64,000 nt of DNA from Spirodela intermedia. Its lineage: Eukaryota; Streptophyta; Magnoliopsida; Alismatales; Araceae. The notes under the pieces were generated by a model. It was not told where the DNA came from. It saw nothing but the letters and a program-made list of their open reading frames with translations, and made no database searches. Made by a program: the position numbers and the translations under genes. The stretch is from positions 5,148,221 to 5,212,220 of the forward strand of contig LR746270.1 in assembly GCA_902729315.2 (NCBI GenBank), in the 5' to 3' direction. Shown here piece by piece: positions 24,375 to 35,337 of this stretch (position 1 is the first letter of the stretch; each line of letters opens with the position of its first letter).

Positions 24375-25790
24375 ATGCATGGTAGAAGATCCTTGCATCC
24401 AAGGCTAGAAAATCCTTTCATTATTTCATTCAAAACTAAAAATCCAAAAGAAAAATTAATTTTGATGGATCTTGAAGGAAGTATAGGTCAAACTGAGAAC
24501 AATTCTATGGCCATGAAAAATCATTATATCCCTGATTTATTTCAAAGAGCATTCAATATTAGAGTCCCATTAGCACCCACTATTAGATTCAAAATAAATC
24601 CAAGAATTTTTCAAATGCTTTCTAATTTTCATGGATTGCCTTTAAAGGAACCTCATCAGCACTTAGAAAAATTTCATATAGTTTGTGATTTAGTTAATCT
24701 CCTTCAAGTTACACCGAAAATTATTAAGATAAAATTATTTCTCCATACACTTAGGGACAAAGCTAGTCATTGGCTATCCACATTAGATAAAGAATTAACT
24801 AGATGGAAAGACATAGAACATGCCTTTCTTCGAAAATTTTATCCCTTAGGAAAAACTCAAAATATGAGAAAACATATATAAAGTTTTTCTCAAAGATCAG
24901 GATAAACTTGACATGAGATATGAGAAAAATTCAAATATTTACTTAGAAAGTATCCTCATCATGCTATACCCAAGTAGCAGCTCAATAGAATTTTTTATGA
25001 TGAATTATTAGAACAACATAGAAATATGGTTGATTATATATGTGGAGGAGCTTTTATAGAGAAAACCCATGATGAGATTTACTGTCTTTATGAGAATTTA
25101 AGTGAAAAATCTAGAGATCAAGTCTCTTTTGAATTATATGACAAGGATAAGAAGAGATAAATTTATGAATTACATGATGATGATTTTAATTTAAGAAATG
25201 AGGTTAATCAGATTAATCAAAGATTAGAAAAACTTGATTTACTTATTGAGAATATTAGTAAGCCTCCTAACCTTCAATTGAATACATATAGTGCATGTCC
25301 TATGTATGGTGAAAATGATCATTTTGAATTTTAATATTATAATTTAGATCAATCATTTCATCTTAGGCAAGAACAAGTGCAAGTACCCCACGATTTTAGT
25401 AAAAATAAAGAATATTTTTCTGATTCTTATAATCCTAATTAGGAGAATAATTTTTCATAGAGAAATCCAAATAATATTCAAAATCCAAAAGTACTTAGAT
25501 CCAATTCAAATTTTGATTTTCGTCCAAAATAGGAACATAGATTTCAGAAAAATCAGCCCTCTCAAATCCAACTTGATGCTATAGAAATGATGTAGCAAAT
25601 GAGTCAAATGATGCAACAAACTATGAATCAAATGATGTTGCACCAAAAACAAATTATAAAGACTTTTGAGAATAGGAAAATTCAGCCCATAGAAAATTAT
25701 ACAATTGGATAAATTATACAGCCACCCAATCAACTCATACAAAATTCAGGAAACTGTTCAATAGTAGGATTTCAGTTAGGAGAGTCTAGT
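24375..25790 (+). pseudogene. Broken gag gene of the gag-only element
   Basis: The open part (24375-24881) holds the retrotransposon gag core: FHGLPLKEPHQHLEKFHIVC, LFLHTLRDKASHWLSTLD and FLRKFYPLGKTQNMR. This matches the Athila/Tat pattern FHGLP-EDPxxHLxxF...LRDKAxxWL...FLxKFFPxxKT. After a frameshift near 24880 the homologous text continues (CGGAFIEKTHDEIYCLYENL, NTYSACPMYGENDHFE), ending in a Gln/Met-rich segment (SQMMQQTMNQMM). At least six in-frame stops interrupt it, most of them TAG where a Gln codon CAG is expected. Confidence 0.8.
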
Positions 25791-26728
25791 TGGATAAATT
25801 TAAGAAAAACCCACGGAATAAAAATGTTAGGACAGTGAATATATTGAGTGATAATATTTTACCTGATCCTTATTTCCAATTATCAGAAGAAATCCATGAG
25901 CTATTAGAAGAAAATGAGAATATTAAGGCTGAAAATATAGTAACAAAAAATTTGAATAAAGTCATTTATTACTCACAATTGATGAATGAATATAGTGAAG
26001 ATGATGAGGAGAAAGAGCCCTTAGATGAAGAAACAACAGCTGATTATGGAAAAATCATGCAAATTATAGTAGAAAGGAGTAAGGACAGAAATAAAGAAAA
26101 ACATATTTCAAGTGAGGAAAAATCAGTTGATTTGGGAGATGTAGGTGACGAAATTAATAAATCTAATCATAATTTTGCAGCCATGGATGTTGATAGTGAG
26201 GATGATGATGTATATCATATACCGAAATTAGAAGATAGCTCTTGGGAAGATGAAGAATTTGATGAGTTGAGAAACGAAAAACTAGAAAAAGAGTTGATTC
26301 AACTAATAGGGAGAAATGAAAATAATGAATATGAATATAAAGATAATTTTAGAGGAGAAAATTTGAATTTTACTGAATTCATTAGATCTGAGATTAAAGA
26401 AGACAATTCTTCCATCCTTCAAAACCTACAGCCCATTATAATTATTTCTAAGCTTGAAATATTTCACTCCTCGCAAATTGAACAAATATGTATAGAAGAT
26501 AAAATGAAGCAAGGGAAGATTATGGAGATAAAAGAACACATTAAGAAATGGGTGAGTGGAAGAATTAGAGATATCAAATTAGATAAAAAAATTCTAGATT
26601 GGGTAAGAGCTAATTTGAAAATTATATGGCTTGATCACATTTTATGGTCTATTAATAGAAAGTATTTATTAATGAATGAGAGCCTTATAAAACAAGATAG
26701 AAATGAGGAAAGATTATTTTCAAAATAG
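25790..26728 (+). CDS. Acidic 312-aa open frame of unknown function in the gag-only element
   Basis: The frame is uninterrupted in an otherwise stop-ridden element. It is rich in Glu/Asp/Lys/Asn, with acidic clusters (YSEDDEEKEPLDEETTADYG, FAAMDVDSEDDDVYHIPKLE) and a basic/aromatic C-terminal third (IKKWVSGRIRDIKLDKKILD, HILWSINRKYL). No protease, RT or integrase motif is visible. The first residues overlap the tail of the gag text, and the ATG may not be the true start; it could be a gag C-terminal extension or an unrelated passenger ORF. No family was recognised. Confidence 0.4.
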   Translation: MDKFKKNPRNKNVRTVNILSDNILPDPYFQLSEEIHELLEENENIKAENIVTKNLNKVIYYSQLMNEYSEDDEEKEPLDEETTADYGKIMQIIVERSKDRNKEKHISSEEKSVDLGDVGDEINKSNHNFAAMDVDSEDDDVYHIPKLEDSSWEDEEFDELRNEKLEKELIQLIGRNENNEYEYKDNFRGENLNFTEFIRSEIKEDNSSILQNLQPIIIISKLEIFHSSQIEQICIEDKMKQGKIMEIKEHIKKWVSGRIRDIKLDKKILDWVRANLKIIWLDHILWSINRKYLLMNESLIKQDRNEERLFSK

Positions 26729-28120
26729 AAATATTATTTTTAGGATTTTTTTTTAATTTCTATTTTATTTTGACTGAAAGTATGTCAAGGTATATATAGA
26801 AGTATATTAATTTATGCTAAATCTAAAAAAGAATATCTTGAAACTTACCTTGGGATACAAATATATTTTGATGACCATAGATCATCTTATATGATCTAAG
26901 AGCTGTCTAGCTAAAGACATTAAATTCAGCGCTGCATGGAAGGTAACCCATGGTTTTTATTTCATTCAGTTTGATTTTTTTTAAGCTCTATTTTTCTTAG
27001 AATTTTGTAGTACTTGTTTTTGTATTTGTTTTTTTTTCGAAAAAGTCCAAGAGGAGGAGTATAAGATGAAGTGAAAAATTAAAAACAAGGTTGAGGTGAT
27101 GTCTTTCTGAGCTTTATCATTTATGACAACATTTTTAATGCTTAACTTTGCATATATGCATGCTTACTTGAAAATTATATTTCTTGTATATTCTATTTCG
27201 ATTTTTCTGTGTCATTGAGGACAATATCATTTTTAAGTTGGGGGGTGAAGTATTAATTATTATTTTATGCTGTAGGATGATTAAGAACATGTGTTTGCAT
27301 TTTTATTTTTATGCTCACTTAGAACAACAACTAAAAAAATAAAAATAAAATAAAATTCAGAAAAACTACAACATCTATTTTCTAGTTTTCTGTTAGGAAC
27401 AACAAACTGTCAAAAACAACAGATAAAAAACAGCTCGAAATTTGAAATTCTAGAGATCCTTTTCTCACATTTCAATCCCTTAGACATATATTACTGAAAT
27501 TTGAAATTACAGCTATAAAGAGGATAATTTTGATTTATTTTTGATAGATTTATTGTTGTTAAAAATGGAACTGAAAATAGAAAACAGAACTATCAGAACT
27601 ATCTAATTTACAAATTTATTACATCATATTCTATGCATGAAAAATTAAATCAATTAGATTGATTGATACCAAAAGATATTAGGAAGATTATTGTTGAGTC
27701 AAAAAAATGATCTAGTAGCATGAAATGTTGGAATACTCCTTGGATACATGATAGATAACATGAATTTGATTTTACAGATTTTCACTTCATGATCTTAATG
27801 GATAATATTTACTTGATGTGAAAATTTAATTTATCATTTGAGTTTAATAGAGATTTTTGCACCCTAATCTATAGAACTTGTGAGGAGAAATCACTTCTTT
27901 TAAAAAAACAAAAAAGAGAGAGCAATGTAAAAAATCTAGAAACAAAGAGTACACATGGAGGGTGTGAGACATCATTCTCATTGTCGAAAATCGTGCATAA
28001 AAAAATACTTGCTGCAAAATAAGTGGATAAAGTGAAAGCCCTGAAAATGAATAGTACACATGGAGGGTGTGAGACATCATTTTTATTGTCAAAATTTGTC
28101 TACAAGAAAAGCTACTTATC

Positions 28121-28162
<42 letters not shown>

Positions 28163-28515
28163 GAAGGAAGAAATATAGTGCAAACTTCAAAAATCAAGCC
28201 ATGGAAAAAGGGAAAAGTAGGATCAATATTATTCTTGGATGAGTATTGATAATTGAAACATCTTGTAAACATATCTATGAGTGAAGAAGTGATAAAGATG
28301 TGAATAAAAGAAGTGAAGTCTAGATTATTATTCCAAGGAGTGCTTAAACATTTAAGTGCTTGACATCATTCTTAAATACTTGATATAAGAATCCAAAGTG
28401 TCTAAAGGTGTATCATTTCTAATTGTATTTTTTTTTTATGCATTAAAATATGATGTTTGAGATTTTTAAAATTTTATTTTCGTAATTCTATTATTAAGGG
28501 ACTAGCAATGATTTA
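26729..28515 (+). other. Non-coding 3' internal region of the gag-only element
   Basis: AT-rich. It holds a 30-bp motif repeated at 27948-27977 and 28053-28082 (period 105 bp, beginning AGTACACATGG) and a TA microsatellite at about 28123-28157. No pol-like sequence was found here, where gypsy elements normally encode it. Confidence 0.6.
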
Positions 28516-28526
28516 AGTTGGGGGGG
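28513..28526 (+). other. Polypurine tract of the gag-only element
   Basis: AAGTTGGGGGGG directly precedes the TGATAAG start of the 3' LTR at 28527, the expected second-strand primer position. Confidence 0.7.
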
Positions 28527-28533
28527 TGATAAG

Positions 28534-30163
28534 TGATAAGTCTTCATTATCATGAGTTAATAATTAGTAAATAATATAGTTTTAGCCTTAACTCATGATA
28601 AATAGACTTATATTTGTGTTAAAGCATGAAAAGTGGTTTTCAGTTGATTAACATGAATTTTTGGGTAATTATGTGATTTTATACGATTTTTATAGTCTTA
28701 GTTTTGAGATAAATGAAGAACAAGAAATAAAAATAAAAATATTGCAAAATGGGGGAACCCGCCGGCCAGCCGGGCCCGCAAGCGGGTCGAAAGCGCAGTC
28801 GGGGAGTAGGCGCGAGCAGGGGCTCGAGCGGCTTGCTTGGATCGATAGGGGCACGTGTGCGCCACTCCCCTTCCACGTCACCGGTGACCAGCCGGCTGTG
28901 GGGCAAGGAGTGGTCGTACACGCGAGAGGACTTTGCCTACAAAGCTAACTTTACTATATATTCGCCCGAATAATCCGCGCACAACCGATGTGGGACTAAA
29001 CCCGCGTCACACCTTGCTCAGGGGCAGGCGACCGCCGCGGGTTCGAATCCTCCCAGAGTCAAAATTCATATATTTTTAACTGATTATCGCGACTTTCCTG
29101 CAGATCGCCGGTGAAGGATTAAGCAACCGGAATCGCTGGATCATCGGCGAAAATCTCGTCAACGCGATTCGCGGAGCATTGCTACTAAAATTGCTGAACG
29201 ATTCGCGATAAAAGGACCGCAATCCATCGAGTAAATCATCTCCGATTGATCGACGAACAAGCCGTCGTCGGGAAGAGGACGATCCGCCGGGAGACAAGTC
29301 GCCACCTCCTGAGAGCGTATCAGATGCGATGAAGAGCCTCCCCTTGCTACGCGGACCTGAGGATGAAGCTCCCTGACACGCGCCCCACCTCCATCCAGCT
29401 CCTCTCCGTCGGGTGACAGCCGCCGGAGAGCCGCAAAGTCGCCGTTTTTCCGCTCCGCCGGGTGACAGCCTCCGGAGACGATTCGACGACCCACTTCATT
29501 GATCTCTAGACTTCGCGAGAAGATCTAGAGATTGCCCACGTCGTCTTTGTCCAAGGAGAGCCTTCGAGGCCGTGGACACTGCACGACGATCCTCCCGAAC
29601 GCTCAGGATTCCGGTGCATCGCCGACGCATCGCCGTCGCGACGCCGGAACTCTGGTTTCCTGCTTTCAATTTAATTTACGCTTTATTTAGTGATACTTTG
29701 TGTGATTTTAATTTACCAAACTATACTTCGTTCAATTACGATTCTTCCGGCTTTTACAGATCTTAATTTGATTAATTAAATCGTCTGTAATCGCTTACGT
29801 AAGAATCGTCGGGCGGAACTCTGTTTCCGCCCGATTCGCGTTCGCCGGGCGCTGACGTCATCCTGTCGTCCGCACCCTTATTTCCTCTTTTTTTTTCGTG
29901 AATTTTAAATATATTTCCTTTTCATTTCCTAGTATAAAATTCATAGAAAATCGTATTCATTGAGAAAAACTTTGAATAATTACAAAATATTATATTACAT
30001 CCCTGTGATCGACTTGGGAAATTACCGCTATTTTTGGAACTTTTATTGAATTATAATTGATATATTTATTTATAAATACTTCTAAATATCTGGAAATTCG
30101 TATTTTCTAGTTTTATAAATTTTAGATTTGCGTGATTTAATATACAACGACTGAGTCACGTCA
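28534..30163 (+). mobile_element. Solo LTR (1630 bp) nested inside the start of the 3' LTR
   Basis: A complete LTR of the same family, TGATAAGTC...GAGTCACGTCA, flanked by perfect 5-bp duplications ATAAG (28529-28533 and 30164-30168). The bases before it, TGATAAG (28527-28533), are the first 7 bp of the host 3' LTR, which resumes at 30169. It keeps many CpG sites lost in the host LTRs and lacks about 120 bp present in them (after CACACCTT), so it is a distinct, younger subfamily copy. Confidence 0.88.
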
Positions 30164-31915
30164 ATAAGTCTTCATTATCATGAGTTAATAATTAATAAAT
30201 AATATAGTTTTAGTCTTTACTCATGATAAATAGGCTTATATTTGTGTTAAAGTGTGAAAAGTGGTTTTCAGTTAATTAATGTGAATTTTTGGGTAATTAT
30301 GTGATTTTATGTGAATTTATATGATTTTTACAGTCTTATTTTTGAGATAAATGAAGAAAAATAAATAAAATAAAAATATAGTAAAATAAGGGAGACCCGC
30401 CGGCCAACCGGGCCCGCAAGCGGCTCGGAAGCACAGTCGGGAGGAGCTGCGAGCAAGCTCGAGTGGCTTGGACCATTAAGGGTATGTGTGCACCACTCCT
30501 TTTTCATGTCACCGGTGACCAGTCGGCTGTGGGGCAAGGAGTGGTTGCACACGTAGGAGAAAGGGACTTAATTACAAATGTAATATTACTATATATTCGC
30601 CCGAAACTTTGACGCACAAGCAATGTAAGATTAAACCCGCGTCACACCTTTCCTAAAAAGCTTCAATGATTTTAATACCTACAATACCTCTTATTTATAA
30701 TAGAGATATATCATGATGATGTCATTTTATAAGAGTATTAGAGTACTTATGTCAATCTCTCTCATGCAGGGGGACAACTGGCACGGGTTCGAATCCTCTT
30801 AGAACCAAAAATTATATTTTTTACCTGATTATCGTGACTTTCCTATAGATCGCCGGTGAAGGATTAAGCCGCCAGAATCATTGGATCATCGGCGAAAATC
30901 TTGTCAACGTGATTCACGGAGCATTGTTACTAAAATTGTCGAACAATTCGTGATAAAAGGATTGTGAATCTATTGAGTAAAGGATCTCCGATTGATCGAC
31001 GAATAAGCCGTCGTCGCGAAGAGGACGATCTGCCGGGAGACGAGTTGTCACTTCTTGAGAGCGTACCGGATGCGATGAAGAGCCTCTTCTTGTTGTGCAG
31101 ATCTAAGGATGAAGCTCCCTGACACACGCCCCACATCCATCTAGTTCTTCTCCGTCGGGTGATAGCCGCCAAAGAGCAACAAAGTCGTCATTTTTTCATT
31201 TCGTCAGGTGACAGCCGCTAGAGACGATTTGATGACCCATTACATTGATCTCTAGACTTCGCAAGGAGATCTAGAGATTGCCCACATCATCCATTTCCAA
31301 GGAGAGCCTTCAAGGCCATAGACACTACACGACGATCCTCCTGAATGCTCAAGATTCCGGTGCATCGCCGACGTATTGCCGATGCATCGCCACTGCGACG
31401 CCGGAACTTTATTTTTCTGCTTTCAACTTACGTTCAGCTTCATTTAGTGATAATTTGTGTGATTTAAATTTACCAAGATATACTTTATTTAATCACAATT
31501 TTTCCGGCTTTTACATATCTTAATTTGATCAATTAAATCATCTGTAACTACTTACGTAAGAATCGCCGGGTGGAACTCTATTTTCGTCCAATTCATGTTT
31601 GCCAGGCATTGACGTCATCCTGACGTTTGCACCCTTATTTCCCTTTTTCATAAATTTTAAATATATTTTATTTTTATTTTCTAGTATAAAATTCATAGAA
31701 AATAGTATTCTTTGAGAATAATTCTGAATAATTACCCGATATTATATTACATCCCTATGATCAACCTAGAAAATTACCACTATTTTAAGAAGGTTTATTG
31801 AATTATAATTGATATATTTGTTCAGAAATACTTCTAAATATCTGAAAATTTGTATTTTCTAGTTTTATAAATTTTAAATTTACGTGATTTACTATACAAT
31901 GAGTAAGTCACATCA
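30164..31915 (+). repeat. 3' LTR of the gag-only element, continued
   Basis: Resumes with the duplicated ATAAG and ends GTCACATCA at 31915, followed by ACTGC. Together with 28527-28533 it gives about 1754 bp, against 1747 bp for the 5' LTR. It includes the 120-bp segment also found in the 5' LTR. Confidence 0.88.
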
Positions 31916-31993
31916 ACTGCCTCTAGTAACTTGTACTCATACTCTTTTACTAACTCCCCTCCCTATCTAAAATATCTCTATTGGTCTATCTTT

Positions 31994-33697
31994 ATATAAT
32001 AAATCACATAAATTTAAAATTTATAAAACAAAAAAATTCTAATTTTTAGATATTTAGAAATATTTTTGAATAAATATATCAGTTATAATTTAATAAAAGT
32101 TCTAAAAATAATAAAAAATTTCTAAGTCAATCATTGAGATATAATATAATATCAAATAATATTTCAATTTTTTTTAATGAATATGATTTTTTATAAATTT
32201 TATACTAAGAAATAAAAATAAAATATTTAAAATTTACAAAAAAGCAAAATAAGAGTACGGACATCATGATGATGTTAGCACTTGACAAACATGAATCATG
32301 CGAAAATAAAGTTCCGCTAGGTGATTCTTACTAAGTGATTAAAAATGATTTAATGAGCTAAATTAAGATCTATAAAAGTAAGAAAAATTATAATTGAACA
32401 AAGAATAGTTTAAAAAGTTGATATCGCATAAATAATCACTCAATGAAGAAAGAATTAAGTTGAAAGTAAGAAAAATAAAGTTTCGACATCGTGATGGCGA
32501 TGTATCAACAATGCACCAAAATCTTGAGCATTCGAGAAAATTGTCATGCAACATCTACAGTTTTGAAATCTCTCCTTGAACAAGGATGACGTAGGTAATT
32601 TCTAGATCTTCTTGTGAAGTCTAGAGATCAATAAAATGGTTTGTCGAATCATTTTCGACAATTGTCACTTGGTAAAGTGAAAAAATAACAACTTTGTGAC
32701 TGTCTGATGATTGTCACCTGATGAAAATGAGTTGGATGGAGGTGGGGCGCATGTCAGAGAGCTTCATCTTCAGGTTTGCACAACAAGAAGAGGCTCTACA
32801 TCGCATTTGGTACACTTTCAAGAGGTGGTGATTCGTCTCCCGGTAGATCATCCTCTTCTCGATGATGACTTGTTCATTGATCAATCAGAGATGGTTTACT
32901 CGATAGATTTATGATCCTTTTATCGTGAATTGTTAAGTAATTTTAATAATGATGCTCTATGAATCGCATTGACGAGATTTTCATTGATGATTGAGTGATT
33001 TTACGACTTAATCCTTCACTGGCAATCAGGAAGAAAATCATGATTGAATCAAATAAAAAGAAATGAGTTTTAGCTTTAGAAAGATTTGAATCTGCACGAT
33101 CACTTGCCTACATGAGAGAGAATGAATAAGTACTCGAATACCCTTATATAGTGATGTCATTATGGTATATTGTTGTTATAAATAAAAGATATTTTTGATA
33201 TTAAAATCATCAAAAATATTTTAGAGAAGGTGCGATCGCTGATTTAGTCCCACATCGGTTATTTGGCAAACATTGAGACAAATATATAGCAATATAAGAT
33301 TTGAGAATCAATAAGTCCCTTTTTTTCATGCGTATGATCACTCCTTGCCTCACACTCAGCTGACCATTGGTGATGTGAATGTGGAAGGAGAGTGATGCAC
33401 ATGTGCCCTCATTAGTCCATAGCCGCTTGAGCCTTTGCTTGCGGCTCCGCCCCGACTAGCCAATGGGTCCCCTCCTTTTTCTATCTTTTTACTTTCTTTT
33501 CTTTTTCTTTAATCTCAAAAATAAGATTATAAAATTATATAAATTCACATAAAATCACATAATTAGTAAAAAAGTTACATTAATTAATTAAAAATCACTT
33601 TTGACTATTTAACATAAATATAAGTCTATTTGTCATGAGTTAAGGCCAAAACTATATTATTTATTAATTCTTAACTCATGATAATGAAGACTTATCA
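31994..33697 (-). repeat. Inverted LTR of the same family (about 1.7 kb)
   Basis: The reverse complement matches the LTR family from the terminal TGATAAGTCTTCATT (33697 backwards) to the TAAATCACGTAAATTT end near 31994; the last 15-20 bp of the family end are diverged or missing. It is heavily C-to-T decayed. No internal element sequence adjoins it, so it is a solo or truncated LTR. A clean target-site duplication could not be found. Confidence 0.8.
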
Positions 33698-34334
33698 GTA
33701 TACTCCAATTGATACCTTTGTTGATGGTCATTTAAGTATTTTTAAATGTACTCAGTCCTTGGTTGGTCTATAAAAAATGGGTTTGATTAGTTTTGAATCA
33801 CTCAATTCTCTAAATGGTCTTTTGGCAAAAAAAAGTTCTACTAATTAAATTATTTTCATGATTAGTTTAAGCTTGATTGATTTATGAAGTCTAACTTTTA
33901 CTTTGATCTCTTATTTCAAACCTTGATGAAGGTGCTTTCCAATATTTCTTCCAATAAGTTTTCGATAGATGAGATCATCCCAAAATGTCATTTGAACTAT
34001 GCCACAAGCTCATATTGCTTGATATCTAAGAGTGCTTATGCAACCTCTAAATTTGCAAAGATTTAAAACTTTTTGCTAGCTACTATTTCAGATCTCTTGT
34101 GCCTACCTAATGAAACCATGCTAGGGCCTCATCTTTAAAGTTAATATCTACTCTCATTAATTTTTCTTTTTCCATTAATATGTTCATAGTAAATAAATTT
34201 AATCCTAAAAATCTACCTATCTTCATTTTACCCATTTAATATGAGTATGTCTAATTTTTGTTCACTTCTCTATAATCTCAATTTAGGGGTAGCCAACTTG
34301 GTTTATCCTTGCTTTAAATTCTAGGGGCACTCTA
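33698..34334 (-). pseudogene. Outer-element internal sequence, gag-like
   Basis: Lies between two nested insertions. The minus strand reads scraps such as STFIKV followed by KVKLDFIN, resembling the gypsy gag phrase 'FIxGLxxEIKxxVRL'. Weak evidence. Confidence 0.35.
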
Positions 34335-35123
34335 TAATGCAATAGTAACATGGAAGATAAATAAGATCTGGACTTGAATCCACAAAGTTTCAATCTTAGG
34401 GAAGAAATCAACCTCTGAATTTACAGATTTGAAGTCTTTTACCCTTGAATCTATAAGAGGGTGCTTGAATTCACAAGCAAGAGGGAAAGGTTCTCATAGT
34501 AGAAAAAAATGATTCAACTAAAGAGTAAGGACCTTAGGTTATATAGGCCTAGAAAGGAAGTGAGGCTTTCCCAAAAAGAGGATCCTTACAAATCTTAAGT
34601 ACAAAGTTTGACTAGCTTTGAAATGACTTAAAACAGACTATGGTAGACTAAGATCTTGGACAAATATTTTGAAAATACTTTAACTTTGAGATGACCTGGA
34701 ATAGACTATGACAAATAAATATATTGAATAGATCTTGGGTACAAATTCTAACAAGTAGAGATTCTAAGCAGATCTTAGGTGACACTATGAAGTATAAAAA
34801 TTTGAATCAGATTTATGGCGAGACACATCAAGTTAATATAGTTGATGAGGAGTTTTGTCAACAGACTCTGACAGTTAGAGATTTTGAATAAATTTTAGGA
34901 AAAAATTGAATCACATTAAAGTCCCTTCTAGAAGGAAAGAGACAAAGTGTCTTCTAAAAGTTAAATGACATAAAGTCGTAAAAAAATATTATTTTCAGAC
35001 CTTTAGCCCACTTGTGACATATGTGGGTTCCCTTTTTAACACTTTTCACTTTATAGCCTAAATTTAGGCTAAGTGGGCCCAAATTTGAAGTTGAGACTTC
35101 AAATTGTGTCTTGGGCTATATTA
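34335..35123 (-). repeat. 3' LTR of the second gypsy element
   Basis: Aligned by eye with 40736-41425, including the shared run AATCTT...AACCTCTGAAT and the ending GTGTCTTGGGCTATATTA. The terminal TG has mutated to TA. It is followed by the pyrimidine tract GTCTCTCTTTTTC. Confidence 0.8.
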
Positions 35124-35337
35124 GTCTCTCTTTTTCAAGAAAACTCACCCTCGAGTCTTCATTTGAATTATCATAATACACATATATGTCACTGATATTG
35201 AATGTGGATGAAATAGTCATGTTAGGTGGGAGCTCAATGAGGTATGTATTGTCATCAATCTTTCGTAAAATTTGATATAGTTCATATTTCTTCGGCCTCA
35301 ACTTGTTGTAACTACTTGTTGAAAATGTTCTTTGCAA
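35116..35337 (-). pseudogene. Integrase C-terminal fragment
   Basis: The phrases KLRPKKYELYQILRKIDDNT, YLIELPPNMTISSTFNISDI and YVYYDNSNEDSR correspond to the integrase C-terminal stretch that normally reads 'KLGPxxILxKINDNAYxxELPxxMxISxxFNVxDLYxY' in CRM/Reina-type chromoviruses. A chromodomain proper is not evident. Confidence 0.75.

Larger units (their letters stand above)
22416..31915 (+). mobile_element. Non-autonomous gag-only LTR retrotransposon, Athila/Tat-like (7.9 kb before nested insertion)
   Basis: The 5' LTR is 22416-24162 and begins TGATAAGTC and ends GTCATGTCA. A primer-binding site matching the tRNA-Asp 3' end follows at 24168. A broken gag is at 24375-25790 and a 312-codon ORF at 25790-26728. 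The polypurine tract is near 28516-28526. The 3' LTR is split: 28527-28533 plus 30164-31915. Flanking pentamers are GTTGC (22411-22415) and ACTGC (31916-31920), a target-site duplication decayed by two transitions. There is no protease, reverse transcriptase or integrase between gag and the polypurine tract, so mobility must have depended on another element. Removing the nested solo LTR and its duplicated 5 bp gives about 7865 bp. Confidence 0.85.

Noticed and set aside
30150-30175. LTR-LTR junction as a two-LTR-circle integration
   Set aside because: The perfect ATAAG duplication and the stranded TGATAAG at 28527 fit a nested solo LTR better.
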